A DNA stretch of 5,762 nucleotides. It comes from Acidothermales bacterium (GTDB taxonomy: Bacteria > Actinomycetota > Actinomycetes > Streptosporangiales > WHST01). The notes under the pieces are model-generated. The model was not told the DNA's origin, searched no databases, and saw only the letters and a list, made by a program, of their open reading frames with translations. The stretch covers positions 1-5,762 of the forward strand of contig JAFMQP010000267.1 in NCBI GenBank assembly GCA_017354575.1, in the 5' to 3' direction. Made by a program: the position numbers and the translations under genes. Below are positions 1-5,603 of the stretch, in pieces (the stretch's first letter is position 1; the number at the start of each line of letters is the position of its first letter).

Positions 1-68
1 CGATCGTCCACGCGTTCCCTCGGGTCGCTCGTCTCGCACTCGACGACTGGCATCTGGAGGGACTACTC

Positions 69-1199
69 ATGCATCTCGCAATGGTGGTCGACGCTGATAC
101 GACGACCTCGTCCGGACCCGGCCTCATGCTGCCGGACACCTCCGACCGTGTGGCCGCACTTGCCGGTGCGCTCGCCGAGCGGGGGCACAGCACCTGCATC
201 TACACGCCTACCGAGGCGCCGGCGAAGCCCAAGCGGCTGCTGCCGGACGTCACCTTGCGGCCGATTCCGCTGGGCGAGGTGAACGCGGACCGCGAGCCGG
301 CGCAGTTCGGCGACCGGCTCGCGGACGAGTGGCGGCGTCGGCCGCCGGAGCTCACGCATGTCTTCGGGCCCCGCGCGGGCATGGCGGTCGCCGCCGCGCG
401 GCGGGATGCGCCGATGCCCGTCGTGCAGGACACCCGTTTCGACATGCCGCCGGGCGCCGGCGACGGCACCGCGTGGACCCGGCTCGAGCTCGCGCTCGGC
501 CGTGCCGCGGACCGGTTGGTGGTGAGCGACACCAGGGAGGCGTCGACGTACGCCGCTCAGGGCGTCTCGCGGACGGCGATCGACATCGTCCCGTACGCCG
601 TCGACCTGAAGGTCTTCAACCCGGAGGGCCCGGCACCCGAGCGTGCCGGCGAGCCGCGCGTGGGCCTGCTGTTCGACCCGGCCGACGTCGACGAGATGCT
701 GGCCCTGCGGTCGCACCTGTCGGACGCCGAGGTCATGGTGCTGGACACCGTCGGCGAGCCGATCGAGGGCGTCGACGAGGTCGTGTCCGTCTGCGGCGAC
801 GTCGACCCGCAGCGGCTGGCCGAGCGGCTCAGGTCGCTCGACCTGCTCGTCGTCGGCGCCGCCTGGGCGAGCGCGGGCGCGGTGTGCGAGGAGGCCATGG
901 CGTGCGGCGTCCCGCTCGTCGTGGCCGGTGACGCCGACACCGACGAGGCCGTGCTCGACGGCGTGACCGGCACCGTGGTGCAGCCGGGCCGTCCCAGGCA
1001 GCTGCTGGACGCGGTCCGGCAGCTGCTGCGCGACGACGTGCGGCGTACCGCCTACGGCATCGCGGCGGCCGACCGAGCGGCGTCCTGCTTCACCTTGCTC
1101 CGGGTGGCGCGGGACATGGAGAACAGCTACGGCACGGCCGTGCGCGTCGGACGGTACTCGGGCCGCGCCGTCACGGGGAGCTACGCGCGCCGCGGCTGA
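69..1199 (+). CDS. GT4-like glycosyltransferase (GT-B fold), atypical
   Basis: Predicted cytosolic, 376-residue sugar transferase; donor and acceptor are unknown. The N-terminal part (MHLAMVVDAD, then DRVAALAGALAERGHSTCIYT at about 26-46) is the usual first strand and helix of a GT-B acceptor domain. The linker reads VVSDTREASTYAAQGV (151-166) then VPYAVDLKVFNP (174-185), matching the GT4 'vPnGVD..rF.P' signature. The donor domain keeps AVCEEAMACGVPLVVAG (271-287) and DGVTGTVVQPGRP (297-309), matching the GT4 C-terminal E-rich motif. The GRL...KG segment that normally follows the linker and carries the Arg/Lys pair for the nucleotide-sugar diphosphate is not recognisable in 196-215. The ATG at 69 is chosen because GGAGGGA lies at 56-62 with good spacing and the protein then begins with the expected strand; the reading frame is open upstream to the window edge, so a longer form cannot be excluded. 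The C-terminal 25 residues are basic and probably disordered. The family call is fairly firm, catalytic activity less so. Confidence 0.82.
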   Translation: MHLAMVVDADTTTSSGPGLMLPDTSDRVAALAGALAERGHSTCIYTPTEAPAKPKRLLPDVTLRPIPLGEVNADREPAQFGDRLADEWRRRPPELTHVFGPRAGMAVAAARRDAPMPVVQDTRFDMPPGAGDGTAWTRLELALGRAADRLVVSDTREASTYAAQGVSRTAIDIVPYAVDLKVFNPEGPAPERAGEPRVGLLFDPADVDEMLALRSHLSDAEVMVLDTVGEPIEGVDEVVSVCGDVDPQRLAERLRSLDLLVVGAAWASAGAVCEEAMACGVPLVVAGDADTDEAVLDGVTGTVVQPGRPRQLLDAVRQLLRDDVRRTAYGIAAADRAASCFTLLRVARDMENSYGTAVRVGRYSGRAVTGSYARRG

Positions 1200-1218
1200 T
1201 GCCAGACAGGGCAGGGCG

Positions 1219-1248
1219 CCGGTTGATCACGTTCACGTGATCAACCGG
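1219..1248. terminator. Perfect 14-bp inverted repeat, probable terminator or operator
   Basis: The arms CCGGTTGATCACGT (1219-1232) and ACGTGATCAACCGG (1235-1248) are exact reverse complements separated by two bases; as RNA this would be a 13-bp stem with a TTCA tetraloop. It begins 19 bases after the glycosyltransferase stop codon, the normal place for a terminator. There is no T-run behind it (GTCTTCC follows), which is common for actinobacterial hairpin terminators. The symmetry and the AT-rich core also suit a dimeric regulator site. Confidence 0.55.
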
Positions 1249-1297
1249 GTCTTCCGCACGGTCCTGCCGCCAGGGCGTGGTGCGGCCGGCGGCGCAG

Positions 1298-1322
1298 GTG
1301 TGGGCCCGGGCGGCCCGGGTAC
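1298..1322 (+). promoter_or_regulatory. Possible SigB/SigF-type promoter for the first SDR gene
   Basis: GTGT (1298-1301), 15 bases, then GGGTAC (1317-1322) fits the actinobacterial stress-sigma pattern GNNT-N14-16-GGGTAC. It lies about 140 bases before the SDR start, leaving a long leader that contains the hairpin at 1359-1391. GGG is frequent in this DNA, so the match is weak evidence. Confidence 0.22.
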
Positions 1323-1358
1323 AGGACCGCTGCCGGCTCCGGCCGGCGGGCCGATGCC

Positions 1359-1391
1359 GTACACGGACGGGAGTGCGTCACCGCCGTGTAC
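1359..1391. repeat. Inverted repeat in the leader of the first SDR gene
   Basis: GTACACGG (1359-1366) and CCGTGTAC (1384-1391) are perfect reverse complements. After a single bulged A the stem continues with CGG (1368-1370) pairing CCG (1381-1383), closing a 10-base loop. It sits 71 bases before the SDR start codon. It could be an operator or an RNA hairpin in the leader; no T-run follows and no known riboswitch fold is evident. Confidence 0.35.
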
Positions 1392-1462
1392 CTCCTGGAA
1401 TAGTCCCCGGCCCGCCGGCCGGCCGGACCAGACGTCGGCCCGACCGGAGCGTGGAGAGACAG

Positions 1463-2347
1463 ATGGCCGGAGACGAGCAGCACCCCGCCGAGAAGTACCC
1501 GCGGCCGCAGTTCCCGCCGCAGGAGCAGCAGCATCCGGGCCTGCAGTCCGAGATGGAGCCAGAGCCCGACTACGGCTACGACAGCTACCGGGGCCACGGC
1601 CGCCTGGACGGTCGGAGCGCGGTCGTCACGGGCGGCGACTCCGGCATCGGGCGGGCGGTGGCGCTGGCGTTCGCCCGGGAGGGCGCGGACGTGCTCATCA
1701 CCCACCTCGAGGCGGAGGAGCCGGACGCCGCGGAGTCGGTGCGCGCCGTCGAGGACGCGGGCCGCAGGGCCGTCCGCGTCGCGGCCGACGTCAGTGACCG
1801 CGAGCAGTGCCGCGCGCTCGTCGACCGGGCGGTGGCGGAGTTCGGCAAGGTCGACGTGCTCGTCAACAACGCGGCGTACCAGATGAGCTTCGACAGCTTC
1901 GACGCCATCCCGCCGGACCTGCTCGAGCACACCTTCCGCACCAACATCATGGCCATGTTCTGGACGGCGCAGGCCGCGTTGCCGCACATGCCGGAGGGCG
2001 GCTCGATCATCAACGTCGCGTCGATCCAGGCGTACAAGCCCTCGCCGCCGCTGCTGCCGTACGCGACAACCAAGGGCGCGATCGTCACGTTCACCAAGGG
2101 TCTCGCGCAGGAGCTGGTCGGCAGGGGCATCCGCGTGAACGCCGTCGCGCCGGGACCGGTGTGGACGCCGATCATCCCCGCGTCGATGCCGGCCGACCAC
2201 ACCGCGGAGTTCGGCGGCAGCTCACCGACGGGGCGGCCCGGTCAGCCGGCCGAGCTCGCGCCCGCGTTCGTCTTCCTCGCCTCGCAGGAGGCCAGCTTCG
2301 TCAACGGCGAGACGCTGGGCGTCACCGGCGGCCAGCCGATGCCGTGA
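1463..2347 (+). CDS. SDR oxidoreductase, YghA / general stress protein 39 type
   Basis: Predicted cytosolic NAD(P)-dependent short-chain dehydrogenase/reductase, 294 residues; relatives include E. coli YghA (an aldehyde reductase) and B. subtilis YdaD/GSP39. The N-terminal tail KYPRPQFPPQEQQHPG (11-26), rich in Pro and Gln, is the hallmark of this subgroup and explains why it is about 45 residues longer than a classical SDR. Seen in order: cofactor motif TGGDSGIG (56-63), acidic D109-V110 after strand 3, NNAA (135-138), N161, S187, Y200-x3-K204 and the PG at 230-231, so the Asn-Ser-Tyr-Lys tetrad is complete. The C-terminus NGETLGVTGGQPMP is typical. ATG 1463 is chosen over an upstream in-frame ATG at 1277 because GGAGAG (1453-1458) precedes it and homology begins here; the upstream part is low-complexity Pro/Arg. 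The substrate is not predictable; small aldehydes or ketones during stress are plausible from relatives. Its last 26 bp overlap a reverse-strand gene. Confidence 0.93.
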   Translation: MAGDEQHPAEKYPRPQFPPQEQQHPGLQSEMEPEPDYGYDSYRGHGRLDGRSAVVTGGDSGIGRAVALAFAREGADVLITHLEAEEPDAAESVRAVEDAGRRAVRVAADVSDREQCRALVDRAVAEFGKVDVLVNNAAYQMSFDSFDAIPPDLLEHTFRTNIMAMFWTAQAALPHMPEGGSIINVASIQAYKPSPPLLPYATTKGAIVTFTKGLAQELVGRGIRVNAVAPGPVWTPIIPASMPADHTAEFGGSSPTGRPGQPAELAPAFVFLASQEASFVNGETLGVTGGQPMP

Positions 2348-2699
2348 CGCCGAGGCCGCCCCGGCGGGCGCCGGCGTAACCCGCGACCGCGAACGCCGCG
2401 GCGTCCACCGCGCCGAGCAGACCACCGCGGCGCCACCGTGCGTCGACGGCGGCGAGACCGAGGCAGCTGGCGGCGTGCAGCGCGTCCACCGCACTGCCGA
2501 CGCCGAGCACGCGACGCGACGGGTGCACGAGGCCGACCGCCGACTGGACGAGCTCACGCGCGCCCAGGACGCGGAGCACACGCCGGTCGCGGACGGTGAG
2601 CCTGACCCCCGTGAGCGCCTGGACCGGGCGGTCCGGGCAGATCAGCAGGAACACCGCCCAGCCACCGCGGGCCGCCGCCACGAGTCTGTCCGCCTGCAC
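2322..2699 (-). CDS. Small hydrophobic protein, probably membrane-associated, function unknown
   Basis: A 125-residue protein on the reverse strand, hidden inside a longer open frame. The start chosen is GTG at 2699, because GGGAGG (reverse strand, 2712-2707) stands seven bases before it. An in-frame ATG at 2741 would add 14 residues (139 aa) but has no ribosome binding site. The sequence begins MQADRLVAAARGGWAVFLLI. Hydrophobic stretches lie at about 13-30, 64-85 and 93-110, separated by Arg-rich turns (RDRR 37-40, RWRRGG 88-93). VLRVLGARELVQSAV (41-55) and GSAVDALHAASCLGLAAVD (68-86) resemble, from memory, small uncharacterised actinobacterial membrane proteins with an 'LGaRhlvQ ... aaVDaLHa' pattern. 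The stop lies inside the end of the first SDR gene (convergent, 26-bp overlap), and the start is divergent from the second SDR gene across 123 bp. GGGTAAC (reverse strand, 2739-2733) could be its -10 element. I assign no function. Confidence 0.66.
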   Translation of the reverse strand: MQADRLVAAARGGWAVFLLICPDRPVQALTGVRLTVRDRRVLRVLGARELVQSAVGLVHPSRRVLGVGSAVDALHAASCLGLAAVDARWRRGGLLGAVDAAAFAVAGYAGARRGGLGVTASAGRR

Positions 2700-2765
2700 C
2701 TCGCGTCCTCCCGTCGCCTCGTCTCGCACGCCGTTACCCATCCGGCGGCGGTCTGCACCCGGTTT

Positions 2766-2790
2766 GTGTGAGCCGCGCACCGCTGGGAAG
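2766..2790 (+). promoter_or_regulatory. Possible SigB/SigF-type promoter for the second SDR gene
   Basis: GTGT (2766-2769), 15 bases, then GGGAAG (2785-2790) loosely fits GNNT-N14-16-GGGTAC; a GTTT at 2762-2765 is an alternative -35 with a rather long spacer. The spacing to the ribosome binding site GGAGGAGG (2809-2816) and the ATG at 2823 is right for a short leader. The -10 matches only four of six positions. Confidence 0.2.
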
Positions 2791-2822
2791 CACAACGGAA
2801 CGCATCGCGGAGGAGGCGGCAC

Positions 2823-3854
2823 ATGCACCGGACGTGGGACGACAGGGTGGTCGTGGTCACCGGCGCCAGCGGCGGCGTCGGACGCGCGACGGCCGTGCGG
2901 TTCGGCTCGCTCGGCGCGCGGGTCGCGTTGCTCGCGAGGGGCGAGTCCGGGCTCGCCGGGGCCGCACGGCAGGTGGAAGCGGCCGGCGGCAAGGCGTTGC
3001 GCGTCCCGACCGACGTGGCCGACTACGACCAGGTCGAGGCGGCGGCGACCCGCGTCGAGAACGAGCTCGGGCCGATCGACGCGTGGGTCAACGTCGCGTT
3101 CACGTCCGTGTTCGCGCCGTTCACGGAGATCGAGCCGAAGGAGTTCAAGCGGCTCACCGAGGTCACCTACCTCGGGTACGTCTACGGGACGCGCGCGGCG
3201 CTCGACCGGATGCTGCCGCGCGACCGCGGCGTCATCGTCCAGGCCGGCTCCGCGCTCGCGTACCGCGGCATCCCGCTGCAGTCCGGCTACTGCGGGGCCA
3301 AGCACGCGATCCAGGGCTTCCACGAGTCGCTGCGCTGCGAGCTGTTGCACGACAGGAGCAATGTGCGGGTGACGATGGTGCAGCTGCCCGGGCTGAACAC
3401 GCCGCAGTTCACCTGGGTGCGCTCCAGGCTGCCGGAGCATCCCCAGCCCGTGCCGCCCATCTACCAGCCGGAGGTCGCCGCCCGCGCGCTCGTCCACGCG
3501 GCGAAGCACCCGGGTCGGCGCGAGTACTGGGTCGGTGGCAGCACCGCGCTCACGTTGCTGGCCAACAAGCTCGCCCCCGGAATCCTCGACCGCTATCTCG
3601 CGAAGACCGGCTTCGGGTCACAGCAGACGGGCGAGCAACGGCAAACCCGGCAGCGGGACGATCTCTGGGAGCCAGCGGACGACGCCGTCGGCCACGACTA
3701 CGGCGCGCACGGCGAGTTCGACGAGAAGGCCAAGTCCAGGAGTCTGCAGGTGTGGGCGTCCCAGCACGAGCGGCTGCTGTCGGTCGCCGGCCTCGCGGCG
3801 GGCATGACCGCGGGCGTCACGGCGTTGCGCCACCGCGCCAGGTCCCGGCGCTGA
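2823..3854 (+). CDS. SDR oxidoreductase with C-terminal extension (PRK07109-like)
   Basis: Predicted NAD(P)-dependent short-chain dehydrogenase of 343 residues, about 90 longer than a classical SDR. Cofactor motif TGASGGVG (13-20), TDV (63-65), catalytic S143 in QAGSALAYRGIPLQ, and Y156-CGA-K160 are present. The usual NNAG is replaced by VNVAF (89-93), as I recall for this subgroup. YGTRAALDRM, GYCGAKHAIQGFHESLRCELLHD (155-177) and LPGLNTPQF (188-196) are further family-like blocks. Residues about 265-310 are polar and probably flexible. Residues 318-335 (LLSVAGLAAGMTAGVTAL) are hydrophobic and followed by an RHRARSRR tail, which suggests peripheral or tail-anchored membrane association. The ATG at 2823 has a strong GGAGGAGG site six bases upstream. 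The substrate is unknown. It is not obviously an operon partner of the sigma gene, which starts 239 bp downstream beyond an inverted repeat. Confidence 0.92.
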   Translation: MHRTWDDRVVVVTGASGGVGRATAVRFGSLGARVALLARGESGLAGAARQVEAAGGKALRVPTDVADYDQVEAAATRVENELGPIDAWVNVAFTSVFAPFTEIEPKEFKRLTEVTYLGYVYGTRAALDRMLPRDRGVIVQAGSALAYRGIPLQSGYCGAKHAIQGFHESLRCELLHDRSNVRVTMVQLPGLNTPQFTWVRSRLPEHPQPVPPIYQPEVAARALVHAAKHPGRREYWVGGSTALTLLANKLAPGILDRYLAKTGFGSQQTGEQRQTRQRDDLWEPADDAVGHDYGAHGEFDEKAKSRSLQVWASQHERLLSVAGLAAGMTAGVTALRHRARSRR

Positions 3855-3901
3855 GGGGGGACACCCGCCGCCCCGTGCGGTCGGTGAGGTCGGGCGCGAA
3901 C

Positions 3902-3927
3902 GTTTGCACACCCACCCTGTGGGGCAA
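3902..3927 (+). promoter_or_regulatory. Possible SigB/SigF-type promoter for the sigma factor gene
   Basis: GTTTGC (3902-3907), 14 bases, then GGGCAA (3922-3927) resembles the stress-sigma consensus GTTT-N14-17-GGGTAT; the -35 match is good and the -10 matches four of six. It lies about 165 bases upstream of the sigma start, with the inverted repeat 3938-3973 in the presumed leader. If real, it would allow autoregulation, which is common for this sigma class. Confidence 0.33.
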
Positions 3928-3937
3928 CAGACGACGG

Positions 3938-3973
3938 GCTCGACGTGACCTTCGAGGGACGTTCACGTCGAGC
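3938..3973. repeat. 11-bp perfect inverted repeat upstream of the sigma gene
   Basis: GCTCGACGTGA (3938-3948) and TCACGTCGAGC (3963-3973) are exact reverse complements around a 14-base loop. It begins 84 bases after the second SDR stop and 121 bases before the sigma start. It could be the SDR terminator (no T-run follows), an operator, or a leader hairpin. It shares the ten bases ACGTTCACGT (3959-3968) with the repeat at 1219-1248 (there at 1229-1238). Confidence 0.4.
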
Positions 3974-4093
3974 TCTACATCAACCGGACAACGGGCTGGG
4001 CGATCTCGAATCCACCCGTTACCATAGAAGCGTTCCATCGTGGTCAAACCGCGCGCCACGGACGAGCACTCGTTCCGAGGAGGCCGCGAGACC

Positions 4094-4873
4094 ATGACCC
4101 TCTTATCCGATCCGGGCCAGTCGCTTGACGACGCCACTGACACCGAACTGTTCGAGCGGCTTCAGCGCTCAGACGTCAACGCCGCAGAACGGGACCGCGT
4201 CTGCACCGAGCTGGTCCGCCGCTACCGCTTCCTGGTGCGCTGGGCCGTCAAGCGCTACGCACACGGCGCGGAGCAGGCCGAGGAGATCTCCCAGGTCGGC
4301 TACCTCGGGCTGGTCGAGGCGATCGACCGGTTCGACCCCGCGCGCGGCGTCGAGTTCACCAGCTTCGCCCGGCCCACCGTCCTGGGCGAGATCCGTCGGC
4401 ACTTCCGCGACGGGCGGCGCTGGGTGCGCCTGCCGCGCCGGATCCAGGAGCTGAAGCTGCGCATCAAGGACGCGTCCGACCGGCTGTACCAGGTGAACGG
4501 GCGTGCGCCCTCGGCGGCCGAGCTCGCCGACGAGCTCGGTGTGCCGCGGGCGGACGTCGAGGAGGCGATGGGCACCGACGACGGCTTCGCGCCGCTGTCG
4601 CTCGACGCCCCCGTCGACGACGGTGAGGAGACCACGACGCACGTCGAGCTGCTCGGCGCGCCGGACCCCGGCATCGACGGCGTCGTCGACACCGAGGCGG
4701 TCTGGCCGTTGCTCGAGGAACTGCCCGAGAGGGAACGCGAGCTCGTCCTGCTCCGGTTCTTCGGGAACAAGACGCAGACGGAGATCGCGGACCGGCTGGG
4801 CATATCGCAGATGCACGTCTCCCGGCTGCTCGACCGGACGCTGCGGCGACTGCACGACGAGCTCGTCGCCTGA
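4094..4873 (+). CDS. RNA polymerase sigma factor, SigB/SigF/SigG (sigma-70 group 3) type
   Basis: A 259-residue alternative sigma factor that would direct RNA polymerase core to stress- or development-type promoters. Region 2 covers about 38-110: YRFLVRWAVKRY (2.1), then EEISQVGYLGLVEAIDRFDP (64-82), then FTSFARPTVLGEIRRHFRD (88-106), the block most typical of SigB/F/G proteins. Region 3 is about 112-165 (LPRRIQELKLRI, then GRAPSAAELADELGV). Region 4 is about 203-257, with the -35-binding helix-turn-helix KTQTEIADRLGISQMHVSRLL (226-246). There is no region 1.1 and no C-terminal extension, and the length is normal for the class. The ATG at 4094 is preferred because GAGGAGG (4077-4083) lies ten bases upstream; an in-frame ATG at 4040 would add 18 residues without a ribosome binding site. 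Such sigmas are normally held by an RsbW-like anti-sigma kinase, but no partner gene is in this window. A broken copy follows directly downstream. I do not assign it to a particular named sigma. Confidence 0.95.
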   Translation: MTLLSDPGQSLDDATDTELFERLQRSDVNAAERDRVCTELVRRYRFLVRWAVKRYAHGAEQAEEISQVGYLGLVEAIDRFDPARGVEFTSFARPTVLGEIRRHFRDGRRWVRLPRRIQELKLRIKDASDRLYQVNGRAPSAAELADELGVPRADVEEAMGTDDGFAPLSLDAPVDDGEETTTHVELLGAPDPGIDGVVDTEAVWPLLEELPERERELVLLRFFGNKTQTEIADRLGISQMHVSRLLDRTLRRLHDELVA

Positions 4874-4876
4874 CCT

Positions 4877-4893
4877 CTCCGCGCCGGGCGGAG
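4877..4893. terminator. Small hairpin directly after the sigma stop codon
   Basis: CTCCGC (4877-4882) pairs with GCGGAG (4888-4893) around a GCCGG loop, three bases after the sigma stop. It could be a weak terminator without a T-run. Its right arm covers the only Shine-Dalgarno-like sequence (GGAGG, 4890-4894) before the following sigma remnant. Confidence 0.25.
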
Positions 4894-4894
4894 G

Positions 4895-5588
4895 TTGCGC
4901 GACCGCGCGCTGTTCGACCTGCTCCAGGACGCCGACGACGGCACGGGCGAGCAGATCACCACCGCCCTGGTGGAGCGGTACTTACGCGAGCCGGGGCGAT
5001 TACCGGGACGGCCTGACCCAGCTGGGCTTCGTCGGCCTGGTTGAGGCGATCCAGCGTTTCGACCCGGGTCGCAACGTCGAGTTCGTGAGCTTCGCCCGGC
5101 CGACCATCCTCGGAGAGCTGCGGCGTCACTTCCGCGACGCGAGGCGGCGGGTGCGGCCGACGCGGCGTATCCAGGAGCTCGAGCTCCGGATCCGCGAGGC
5201 GACCGACGAGCTCCACCAGGAGAGCGGACGCAGCCGAGCGTCGCGGTGCTCGCCGAGCGCCTGTCCTGCGACTAGGCCGAGCTCGACGAGGCATTCACCG
5301 CGGACGACGCGTTCAGCCCGCTCTCCCTGGACGCATCGCTCGACGCCGGCGACGTACCTGGACATGCTCGGCGACGACGAGCCCGCGTTCGACGACATCG
5401 TCGACAGCGAGTCGCTCCGGCCGCTGCTCGAGCAGCTCCCCGAGCGCGAGCGCACCGTGATGCCGCTGCGTTTCTACGGCAACAAGACGCAGACCGAGAT
5501 CGCGGACCGCATCGGCGTCTCGCAGATGCACGTCTCCGGGCTGCTGAGCCGCACCCTGGACGAGTTGCACCACAAGCTCGTCGCGTGA
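4895..5588 (+). pseudogene. Second SigB/SigF-type sigma factor gene, tandem and degraded
   Basis: A paralogue of the preceding sigma gene whose coding sequence must be read through three frame changes. Segment A (4895-4981) gives LRDRALFDLLQDADDG... to ALVERY, matching the N-terminus. Segment B (4983-5231) gives YASRGDYRDGLTQLGFVGLVEAIQ... then FARPTILGELRRHFRD. Segment C (5234-5353) gives PSVAVLAERLSCD, stop, AELDEAFTADDAFSPLSLDASL. Segment D (5355-5588) gives YLDMLGDDEPAFDDIV and the complete region 4 with GNKTQTEIADRIGVSQMHVS. Lesions: about 29 bases lost near 4982, removing most of region 2.1; one base lost near 5232; a TAG at 5273-5275; another shift near 5354. Over the last 60 residues, 42 match the intact protein by hand count, so the duplication is old. 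No start codon with a usable ribosome binding site is seen; the true 5' end may be lost, and 4895 is only where similarity begins. An open frame from 5355 could yield only a region-4 fragment. Confidence 0.88.
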
Positions 5589-5603
5589 GCTCGGCCGCGT
5601 CGG

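Noticed and set aside
1..68. Tail of an upstream gene or an extended N-terminus of the glycosyltransferase
   Set aside because: The frame is open to the window edge, but the strong GGAGGGA site before the ATG at 69 and the normal GT-B start make an extension unnecessary; 68 bases are too few to judge an upstream gene.
63..716. Reverse-strand open frame antisense to the glycosyltransferase
   Set aside because: It is Arg-rich with no family motif and lacks a ribosome binding site; the forward protein has clear GT4 signatures.
1277..1462. N-terminal extension of the first SDR from an upstream ATG
   Set aside because: The extra 62 residues are low-complexity, no ribosome binding site precedes the ATG, and the family-typical N-terminus begins at the ATG at 1463 behind GGAGAG.
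2742..3509. Long reverse-strand open frame running through the second SDR gene into the small reverse gene, 395 residues in total
   Set aside because: The part over 2742-3509 is an Arg/Asp-rich antisense shadow of a well-supported SDR gene; only the portion from 2699 downward looks like a protein and has a ribosome binding site.
2768..4027. Forward open frame of 419 residues overlapping the second SDR gene
   Set aside because: It is Arg/Gly/Ala-rich with no recognisable motif and lies out of frame with the SDR protein, which carries complete catalytic residues; this is typical of GC-rich shadow frames.
4503..4982. Fused forward frame that starts inside the intact sigma gene and continues into the remnant
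   Set aside because: Its first third is an out-of-frame shadow of the intact sigma gene (Ser/Arg/Thr-rich); only the portion after 4983 is sigma-like.
4895..5588. Programmed frameshifting to express the second sigma gene
   Set aside because: There are three separate frame changes plus an in-frame TAG, no slippery heptamer is evident at the shift points, and a stretch of conserved region 2.1 is missing. Gene decay explains this better.
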